A DNA stretch of 64,000 nt from Tetracentron sinense (taxonomy: Eukaryota > Streptophyta > Magnoliopsida > Trochodendrales > Trochodendraceae): NCBI GenBank assembly GCA_015143295.1, contig JABCRI010000908.1:62001-126000 (forward strand), read 5' to 3'. This document shows positions 56,248-64,000 of the stretch, piece after piece (position 1 is the first letter of the stretch; the number at the start of each line of letters is the position of its first letter). Under the pieces are notes generated by a model. It saw nothing but the letters and a program-made list of their open reading frames with translations. It did no database searches and was not told where the DNA came from. The position numbers were made by a program, and so were the translations under genes.

Positions 56248-57206
56248 TATGCATCTCGGTCCTGGCTAATGGTGATGTACATGGTTTCTTTCTATCCCGA
56301 TTCAAAGACTCTTTGAAGGAACTAGATGAAAGGCAATTGCATTGCAGAATACTCATCTTTCTCTATTTTATATAGGCGTATTGAAGAAGAAGAGAATGGA
56401 AACTTCCTTCCGAAAACAAAACGGAAACTTTGAGGAGTCCCTCTTCTAGTGGAATACTTAGATTGGGAGTGTGGATTAGCTACCCTACTATTGTAGCGCA
56501 TGCTATGGGCCCATCATTATAAAGTCTATTACTTTTTCATCCAGGAATGAAATCCTCTAAGGTTATAACCGGACTCAGGTGAGTATGAGGTAGCCACGTG
56601 TCTCTTTTGACACCCTTAACTGTGTGGTTAAGAATCACCTGCCTACCCTTGGTTTTTAGAAAAAAATTTTAATTTTTTTAACCATGCATTGTTAGAAAAA
56701 ATATTTAAATATTTTAATATATTTTTCTAAAAACCAAGGATAAGTGGGTGAATCTTAACCACAGTTAAGGACCTTAGGGGCAGGGGTGGAAGGAGGGGGG
56801 CGAGGGGGGACCATGGACCTCCCAAATTTTTTAGTCTTATCTTATACCCCCCGACCACCCAGATTCCAACGAGCAGTGATTCCACTATTTAACTTACCCT
56901 GTGTCCTTGGGTCTCTTTAATTAACACTCTTTTAACCTTGGTTAAGCTTAATTAAATTAAAGTTAAGATTTTGGTTTTGTTTTTTTAAAACCAAGGCTGA
57001 ATTATGTTTAACCCTAGGGGTGAGTGAATCTTAACCATAGTTGATAAGTATTTAAAAGTGAGGCGTGGACCAATGAAGATCAGCCATTTTGTAATTGTTT
57101 ACTCTTTATTATTTTTACTTTACTAATTCAATAGACTTTAAATTAGGAAAAGATCAAGAAAAAGGAAAAAAAATCTCTTAGCGGCCAACACCAATGATGG
57201 GAAGTA
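56248..57206. other. Copy B upstream flank of the exonuclease-like pseudogene
   Basis: It corresponds to 37085-38040 of copy A. It contains the end of the pseudogene (to 56290), its TATA region and two foldback-type repeats (56590-56780, 56930-57070). No other gene. Confidence 0.6.
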
Positions 57207-57948
57207 CCCCCTCATTTAATTAAGCATTATTTTTTTTCCTCAATACTTCATTCACTCCAACCCCTAAACCTATTTTGCATACTTGGCACTGTGAGGAGCC
57301 TTTCGCAGCCGCTGGCTGTAAAAGGGCTCTTGCAGCTAAGAAAATAATCACCTCCTCAGTTGGTGACGCGAGGAGGGGCGTCACAACTCCCATTTTCTTG
57401 CCCTGTGTCCTCCTTCTAACGCCATTTAACTTGTAGTTAACATTCATCCACCCTTAGGGTTCACCCATCTACCCTTGGTTTAAAAAAAAAATTAATTAAA
57501 TGAATAAAAAAAAACTAACCCGAGTTAATAGGAGTTAAAGGGTCACTATGTAAGAGGGAGGAGGAATATCTCGGCCAAGGAGGGGACTATTGCTCATTTT
57601 TAAAAAATATTAGCTCCATGATTAAAATTACTAACTAGGGTTAAAAAGGCTTTGAAAGGATTTTGTCTGTGTTGTGCTTGTAACCGGAGGTTGATACATA
57701 AACAGCATCTCCTAAACAAAACTTTTAAAAAAGATTCAAAGGCCTTCTAGAAAGAAAATCTAATGAATGGAAGCTCCACCATTGGATTTAAAGGATTGTA
57801 ACGGTGTACACGTAATAACGAACAATAATTACCTGCAAGAGACATTTTGCAGCCAGCGGATATGTAAAATAGGTTTAGGGGTTGGATTTCACGTAAAGTT
57901 AACGGAATGAAATATTCAGGAAAAAAAATGCTTTAATTAAATGAGGGG
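57207..57948. mobile_element. Long-TIR foldback repeat B1
   Basis: About 742 bp, the counterpart of A1. The inverted ends are CCCCTCATTTAATTAAGC and its complement. Part of each arm has been lost compared with A1 (the TTTTGCAGCC segment is shortened on the right). Confidence 0.72.
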
Positions 57949-57988
57949 CAATGAGCTTATACTTTTCCCTTGACAATGATGGGAAGTA

Positions 57989-58759
57989 CCCCTCATTTAA
58001 TTAAGCATTATTTTTTTTTCCCTGAATACTTCATTAAGTTAATGTTACGTGAACTCTAACCCCTAAACCTTTTTTGCATACTTGGCACTGTGAGGAGCCT
58101 TTTGCAGCCGCAAGGGTTCTTGCAACTAAGAAAATAATCACCTCCTCAGTCAATGACGCGAGGAGGGGCGTTTCGGCTCCCATTTTCTTGCCTTGTGTCC
58201 TCCTTCTAACCCATTTAACTTGTAGTTAACATTCATCCATCCTTAAGGTTCATCCATTTATCCTTGGTTTTTTTAAAAAAAATTAATTAAGTGATTAAAA
58301 AAAAACTTACCCGAGTTAAAGGGTTGGCTATGTGAGAGCGAGGAGGCATAGTCCCTTTCTCGGCTGAGGAGGAGACTATTGCTCTTTTTTTTTAAAATTA
58401 ACTTGTTAAAATTATTAACTAGAGTTAAAAAGGGCTTTGAAAAGATTTTGTATGTGTTGTGCTTGTAACCGGAGGTTGTTACATAAACAGCATCTCCTAA
58501 ACAAACTTTTAAAAAAGATTCAAAATCCTTCTAAAAAGAAAATCTAATGAATGGAAGCTCCACCGTTGGATTTAAAGGATTGTCACGGTGTACACTTAAT
58601 AACGAACAATAATTAGCTGCAAGAGCCCTTTTCGCAGCCAACGACTGCAAAAAGCACCTTACAGTGTTCGGTATACAAAATAGGTTTAGGGGTTGAATTT
58701 CACATAACGTTAACAGAATGAAATATTCAAAAAAAAAAATGCTTTAATTAAATGAGGGG
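57989..58759. mobile_element. Long-TIR foldback repeat B2
   Basis: About 771 bp, the counterpart of A2, with the array spacer (GAGCTTGTACTTTTCCC) on both sides. The left arm lacks part of the CAGCCGCTGGCTGCAAAAG segment. Confidence 0.72.
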
Positions 58760-58798
58760 CAGTGAGCTTGTACTTTTCCCTGACAATGATGGGAAGTA

Positions 58799-59552
58799 CC
58801 CCCTCGTTTAATTAAGCATTTATTTTTTTTCTCTATATTTCATTCCGTTAATGATACGGAACTCCAACCCCTAAACCTATTTTGCATACCTGGCGTTGTG
58901 AGAAGCCTTTTGCAGCCGCTGGCTGCAAAAGGGCTCTTGCAGTTAACAGGGCCGGCCCAAGCCGTTTGGATGTCTAAAGCAAAAGTTTGGATGCCTAAAG
59001 CCAAAATTTTAAATGGAGCTTTGTTTTTTAATTTTTTAATATTATTAAAAAAAATTAATTATAAATGGGGCCTTTTGATATTCTAAATGAGTTTTTTAAA
59101 TAATCACCTCCTTAGTGGGTGACGCGAAGAGGGCGTCTCAGCTCCCATTTTCTTGCCCTGTGCCCCCCTTCTAACCCATTTAACTTGTATTCAACATTCA
59201 TCCACCCTTAGGGTACGGTTCACCCATCTACGACCCTTGGTTTTTTTAAAAGAAAATTAATTAAATAATTAAAAAAAAAAAACTAACCCGAGTTAACGTT
59301 AATGGGAGTTTAAGGGTCAGCTATGTCAAAGCGAGGAAGAATAATCCCCTTCTCGGCCGAGGAAGGAATTATAAGGAAGGGGACTATTGCTCTTTTTAAA
59401 AAAATATTAACTTTAAAAAGGGCTTTGAAAGGGTTTTGTATGTGTTGTGCTTGTAAAACTTTTAAAAAAAGATTCAAAGTCTTCTAGAAGGAAAGAAAAT
59501 CTAATGAATGAAAGATCTACCGTTGGATTTAAAGGATTGCCACGGTGTACAG
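58799..59552. mobile_element. Long-TIR foldback repeat B3, right end missing
   Basis: The counterpart of A3 with the same right truncation near GGTGTACAGGTAAC. About 150 bp of foreign sequence at 58948-59098, starting CAGGGCCGGCCCAAG, interrupts it. That start resembles an hAT terminus, but the other end was not found. Confidence 0.68.
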
Positions 59553-59669
59553 GTAACAGTCGGTTCATGTAGGACTCCACAAAATAGGTAATACCTGTAA
59601 GTACGGCTAGGGTGCAAATCCTCTCCACTTATAACCGGATGTGGCACATCCGGTTATAACCCCTAGAGG

Positions 59670-59925
59670 TTGCCACGTGTCTCCTTTGACACCCCTTAAC
59701 CGTGGGTAAGGTTCACCCACCCCTAGGGTTCAGCCAACTATTTTTGGTTTTTTTTTTAAAATATTAATTCTATTTTTAAAATTAAAAAATTGTTTTTAAT
59801 ATTAAAAAAACTTTAAAAACATATTTTTAATTTTAAAAATAGAATTAATATTTTAAAAAAAAAACCAAAAATAAGGGTGGGTGAACCTTACCCACGGTTA
59901 AAAGGTGTCTAGGAGACACGTGGCA
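59670..59925. mobile_element. Hairpin-forming foldback element upstream of NAC
   Basis: Two arms of about 120 bp are inverted copies of each other (TTGCCACGTGTCTCC at the left, its complement at the right), passing through CCGTGGGTAAGGTTCACCCA and a run of T/A. It is absent from the matching place in copy A. It ends about 100 bp before the NAC start codon, so it may affect the promoter. Confidence 0.75.
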
Positions 59926-60023
59926 AAGAAGAGACCTAGTACAAGTCGAAATCTCTCAAACTTTGAGAGTCGTCCCTCTCAATATGTTCCACGATTCTTC
60001 ACCCTTATCCTGAGATTTAAAAC

Positions 60024-62014
60024 ATGGAAGAACAGCAACAGAAACTGCTGCTGATGAACAGTAGTGCTACTACGACTACTCAACAGCTTAGTTCCACTCA
60101 GCTGCAAGGTGTTAGCGTTTCTAAGGAAGAAGATAAATCAGCAGATGAAGATGATGATCAGTATTTCGATTCGTTTCCTCCAGGTTTCAGGTTCTGTCCT
60201 CATGACTATGAACTCATTCTTCATTATCTGATGAAGAAGGTCACGAACTGCCCTTTGCCTCGTCACAGAATCAAGGATGTTAATCTCATGCATTACAATC
60301 CGGAAGACCTCATAGGTCCGTGGTGTTCTTCTTTTCTCCTTTTTTTTTTTTCTTTCTTTTTCCAGTTTTAACTTAGGAGGGGTGTTGTTATTATAGGTTA
60401 AAGATATGTTTTTTGTTAATCTCCCTCTATACATGGGTTCTAATTTTGATGGTAAATATTGGCCTTTTATTCTTACCTGTTATTTGTTGTGAGTGTGGGT
60501 TTTAATTAATATTTCGAGTTCAGTGCGATTTCGTAAGCCAAAAATATTATGAAAGACATATATTATTATTATTATTATATCTTTTTATCTTATTTTTTAT
60601 TTTAATAAATATTGTTTTTTGTTGTGCTGGTTATGTTTTAGATGATGCCTTTTCTTTGTTTAGTTTTGTTTTTCTTTACTGTTTTTGTTTTAATTTCTGA
60701 TGAGGTTGATGACAGAGGAGTATAAGGCATATGGGGAGAAAGATTGGTTCTTCTTCACCCCAAGAGATCGTAAATACCCGAATGGGGATCGGCCGAGCCG
60801 AGCAGCAGGTGATGGCTACTGGAAAGCAACTGGAGCTGATAAGCTTGTACATAATAATAATGATGAAGATGATACCTTGGTTGGTTACAAAAAGGCATTA
60901 GTTTTCTATAAAGGGAAGCCTCCCAAGGGAGTGAAGACTAATTGGATAATGCACGAGTACAGGGTATTAGACAATGTTAACCCTCGAATTAGACACGGTG
61001 AAAATGACATGAGGGTATGAAGTTCCTTCTTAATTAATTTTATTTCATAGTACAGAGATTTCATGTGACTAACTCTTTATCTATATATCCTTGCAGTTAG
61101 ACGACTGTGTTCTGTGTAGGGTCTATAAGAAGGCGGACAAAGCCTCAAAGAAACCGCAGCAGAAAGAAAGTGTGCCAGTGCCGCCACCACCAAGATTGTC
61201 CAATGATGACTCCACCGCGGCTAGTGAACAAACTGTTCCCTTCCCTGAACAAAACCTTCCCAATCAGCAGGAACAGATCAGTTATGGGATTGATCAGTCA
61301 ATCCAATATTATAACTGTGCCGAACCTCAGGAAATCAGATATGGGAATGACTACAGATTCCCTCAACAGTCAGTCCAACAAAACCAAAACCAAAACCTTC
61401 CCAAACATCAGGAAGAGAGTTATGGGAATGAATGCCCATTTGATCAGTCAATCCAATATAACTGTCCCGAACCTCAGGAAATCAGTTATGGGAATGACTA
61501 CCAATTTGATCAGTCAGTACTCCAACAGAACCTTGCCGCCGAATCTCAGGATCCCAGTTATGGGAATTTCTCATCCAGGAGGGCCAACATGGGGTTCAAT
61601 TCCCATAATCATGATGACCTTCGGGTGGCGCAGGCGACGTTATCTTGGATTCAGACGAACTCCATGATGTGTATGGATATCAATCGAATGAATTCTAACC
61701 AGCCCTTCTCGCAGTACTTGATGGATTCGCAGCTGCCGGCTTCTTCTATGAACTCTTGCATTGAAGTTGGGGATAGCCAGCCGAGTACTACTCTTGACCC
61801 CTTCTCCAGGCAGTATTGGGATAATATGCAAGTGCCTAAATCAACTCCAGAAGACAACTGCATTAATCAAGTTATTCAGAATTGCGATTCAGTTCATGAT
61901 GAACAGTCACCACCACTTCCTCTTGCTCAACAGCCACAACCACAACCACAACCGCCGCTTGCTCAACAGCCACAACCATCGCCACTAAAACGTCGCCGTA
62001 CTTCTCCAGAGTGA
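60024..62014 (+). CDS. NAC-domain transcription factor, three exons, 502 aa
   Basis: Exons 60024-60315, 60716-61014 and 61097-62014 join in frame with GT-AG borders. The NAC domain (about residues 50-210) shows [19 protein letters not shown] (A), NPEDLI (B), [20 protein letters not shown] (C), [10 protein letters not shown] with [14 protein letters not shown] (D) and CVLCRVYKK (E). Subdomain A is divergent: CPHDYEL in place of the usual HPTDEEL. The C-terminal part carries four imperfect repeats around [11 protein letters not shown], a Gln/Pro tract and a final basic KRRR, a possible nuclear signal. NAC proteins bind DNA as dimers in the nucleus. No lesion was seen. It ends copy B; copy A has only its first part. 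Confidence 0.9.
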
Positions 62015-63115
62015 TTGTTAATATATAGAAGTTAATACTTAGTGTGGTTACCTTTTAGTTTAGAAGGATTGGCCCATGTTAGTTTTTAGGAGTGTTTGAT
62101 CTGATTTGAAAAGCTATAATGTTCACCTATTGAAACTTTTTTTCTAGATTAGCATATTCCCATGTGCTCATGGTGTGCTCTCTAGAATTTTCACTATCTT
62201 TACAATGCTTTTCATTTCAATGATATTTATATTTCTTACATGTTTGAGATGCTTGATCATTTTGCAAAAATTCCTACTTGAATTGATAAATATGATCGAT
62301 TTGATCCTTAATTATACTGTGATTCCTACAATATGATATGACCTGTTGGATTATTTTTGGACCCAGACCCGAACCCAAGCCCAAGCCCAAAGTTTTTAAT
62401 TTTGAAATTTTCGAAGATTTCGGCCAACCAACCCGAACCGAAATCCCAAAAAATTACGGGATTTCGGCAAAATTTCGAAAATCAAAATATTAATTTTGCT
62501 ATTAATTATATATATATATATATGTTATTAATATATAAATGTTAAAAAATAATATTTTATTAAAATTTTATATATTTATATAAATATTATTATTTTATTT
62601 TGAAAATTAATATATAAAATTTTGAAATTTCAATAAAAATTTCGAAATTCAAAATATTTTGGAATATTTCAAAATTTTAATTAAAAAAAAACTATTTAAA
62701 ATAAAAAAAATCAGATTTCAGCCGAAATTCTGAAATTTTCGAAATCCGAAATTTCACCCAAAATTTTCAAAATTTCGGCCGATTTTTGAAATAAACACAC
62801 TTTCGATTTCGTTGGGGTTGTCCAAAACCGAAATTTCACCGAAATTTCAAACCTTGCATCAAGCTTGGAAGGCAAAAAGATGACTAATCAGATATGTTGG
62901 GTTAACTGAACATTATTAGTGATGACCTTTATTTCTGAAACCAGTTATTCATGAAACTAGACCAGTGAGTTAGTGTTCACTACCTTTCTTAAGTTATATA
63001 TCAATGACCCCAGTTTCAAAGATCTTAATATTGGAAGAGTATGATTCGTCCACCGAGTAGGAAACCCAATCTCTCTTTAGCAACTTGGACTTGAAGTTTG
63101 ATTCGTATTAGTTCA
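62015..63115. other. NAC 3' flank, then AT-rich repeat zone
   Basis: After the gene, 62345-62860 is filled with GAAATTTCGAAAT- and TTTCGGCC-type motifs in both orientations with a (TA)n run (62507-62522). It is probably degenerate repeat DNA. Nothing coding. Confidence 0.45.
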
Positions 63116-63504
63116 TGTAAGGTCTGTTACTAAGGAGGTGATAGCATGCATCTCGTACAGTACACGCACACCTCCCTAGCTTGTCATGTGTCCGGTGTCC
63201 TCTTTGACATCAAGTAACTGTAGTTAAAATTCACTCATCCTTAGTGGTAAATAATTTAACCTTGGTTTTAGAAAAAATATTTAAAAAAATGTAATCACAT
63301 GAATGAGTGAATCATAACCAAGGTTAATCTTTTTAAATATTATATCTAAAAAATTATTTTTAGAGTATTTAACCCTAAGTGTACGAATTTTATACACAGT
63401 ACTCGACGTCAAGTAGAACATATGGTGAGCTAGGGAGGTGTGAGTGTACCGCCTACAAAACATAGAATGCATGCTATCACCTCTTTAGTGACAAACCCTT
63501 ACAC
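63116..63504. mobile_element. Foldback element/MITE, about 390 bp
   Basis: The ends are inverted copies through GAGGTGATAGCATGCAT (63135-63151 and its complement near 63467-63483). A second inverted layer pairs the CACCTCCCTAGCT block with AGCTAGGGAGGTG. A third has AACCTTGGTTT against ACCAAGGTTA. The layered hairpin is typical of foldback elements. No clear target duplication. Confidence 0.7.
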
Positions 63505-64000
63505 GGGTCGGCTGAAGAGGATGCCCGAGTGTGTTACTCGGGCATCTGCCAGAGAAAATCCGTTGTCCAGCTTGAATCATCATATGGCAAGTTAACACTA
63601 ATACGAATCAAACTCTTTCAAGTATGACTCCTAATACCCATTTAGAGCAAAGCTATGTCGACGGTTGTCCACTCTCTAATAGCCTTTTCTAATTTTAAAA
63701 TAAAAGCTCTGTATTGTATTTGTAGAATACCTTACATTATGAATTCTTACTTCGATAGTCCATACCTAAAACAAACACACACACACATAAGGGTGCATAC
63801 AAGCAGAGTTAGCTTGATTCCTTGGCTCAGTTCAGCTCAATCAAGCTGAGCTCAAGCTCGGATATGTGGCTCGATCAATCCAAGCAAAGCTGATTTTTTT
63901 CAAGCATGAAAATGTATTCAAGTTGAGTTCAGGCCAAGGCCTGTTTGATTCAGCTCGGCTCGGATTGAATGTTGTGTAAAAAATAAAAAAAATATATTAT
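63505..64000. other. No gene seen at the right edge
   Basis: An (AC)n run is at 63773-63786. From 63805 the DNA is rich in AGCTCGGCTCGG/AGCTCAAGCTC blocks, a common degenerate plant MITE pattern. Too diverged to delimit. Confidence 0.35.

Larger units (their letters stand above)
45649..56290 (-). pseudogene. WRN-exonuclease-like copy B, split by a copia element
   Basis: The first codons (MYITISQDRDAY) are at 56290-56243. The rest continues at 46258 on the other side of a 10 kb copia insertion. Further lesions against copy A are a 2-base loss near 45968, a 14-base loss near 45822 and a 20-base loss near 45730. VGLCADR is present as in copy A, so the loss of the first catalytic pair predates the duplication. 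It is not expected to make a protein. Confidence 0.85.
45248..60222. repeat. Segmental tandem duplication, copy B
   Basis: It repeats copy A from TCTAATCAAATCCCTTAATT onward: exonuclease-like pseudogene, three foldback repeats, then the NAC gene. The junction with copy A at 45248-45251 has ATCT shared by both parental sequences. Removing the 10 kb copia insertion leaves about 5 kb, matching copy A. Confidence 0.82.

Noticed and set aside
1..64000. tRNA, rRNA and organellar insertions
   Set aside because: Nothing with a convincing cloverleaf, rRNA core or chloroplast/mitochondrial gene was seen by eye. A dedicated search could still find a diverged tRNA.

Overview
This is nuclear DNA from a flowering plant, probably a eudicot. 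The evidence is intron-containing plant genes (a NAC transcription factor; fragments of GUX/GT8, AINTEGUMENTA-like AP2 and pirin genes; an NB-LRR relic) embedded in nested LTR retrotransposons, a CACTA transposon, MITEs and foldback repeats. No bacterial, organellar, rRNA, tRNA or CRISPR feature was seen. The species cannot be told from the sequence alone.

Layout. 1-9200: a Tat-type Ty3/gypsy element (minus strand, running off the left edge) is inserted in the 5' LTR of an internally deleted Tekay-like chromovirus (plus strand) that keeps gag but has lost nearly all of pol. 10790-12975: an NB-LRR pseudogene (minus) broken by a small filler insertion carrying an EGF-like exon. 13020-16305: 3' half of a Ty1/copia element (minus). 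16306-28907: a 12.6 kb CACTA (En/Spm) element with both termini, a TNP2 transposase gene with one frameshift, an apparently intact six-exon Ptta/TnpA-type gene, and fragments of at least four host genes (AIL/AP2, GUX-type GT8, pirin with introns, and a DUF4408-like repeat protein). Its two flanks lie in different copia elements and no target duplication is visible. 28908-30927: a second copia relic. 30928-36031: probable LTR-type DNA, MITEs and gene-poor AT-rich sequence.

36032-62014 is best read as a tandem segmental duplication of the unit [WRN-exonuclease-like gene, three-copy foldback array, NAC gene]. Copy A (36032-45251) has an intact exonuclease-like ORF but only the first part of the NAC gene. 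It joins copy B at a 4-bp microhomology inside NAC exon 1. Copy B (45248 onward) has an exonuclease-like pseudogene split by a young 10 kb copia element and ends with the complete three-exon NAC gene (60024-62014, 502 aa). Later insertions separate the copies: a 2.1 kb solo LTR, an hAT MITE, a Mutator-type MITE and a 425-bp solo LTR in A; the copia element, itself containing a 3 kb solo LTR, in B. Target-site duplications support most of these, so the relative order of events can be read.

Only three gene models look potentially functional: the NAC gene, exonuclease-like copy A (with eroded catalytic residues), and the CACTA Ptta/TnpA-type gene. Everything else is transposon-derived, truncated or mutated. 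All family names come from recognising motifs by eye; no database search was made.
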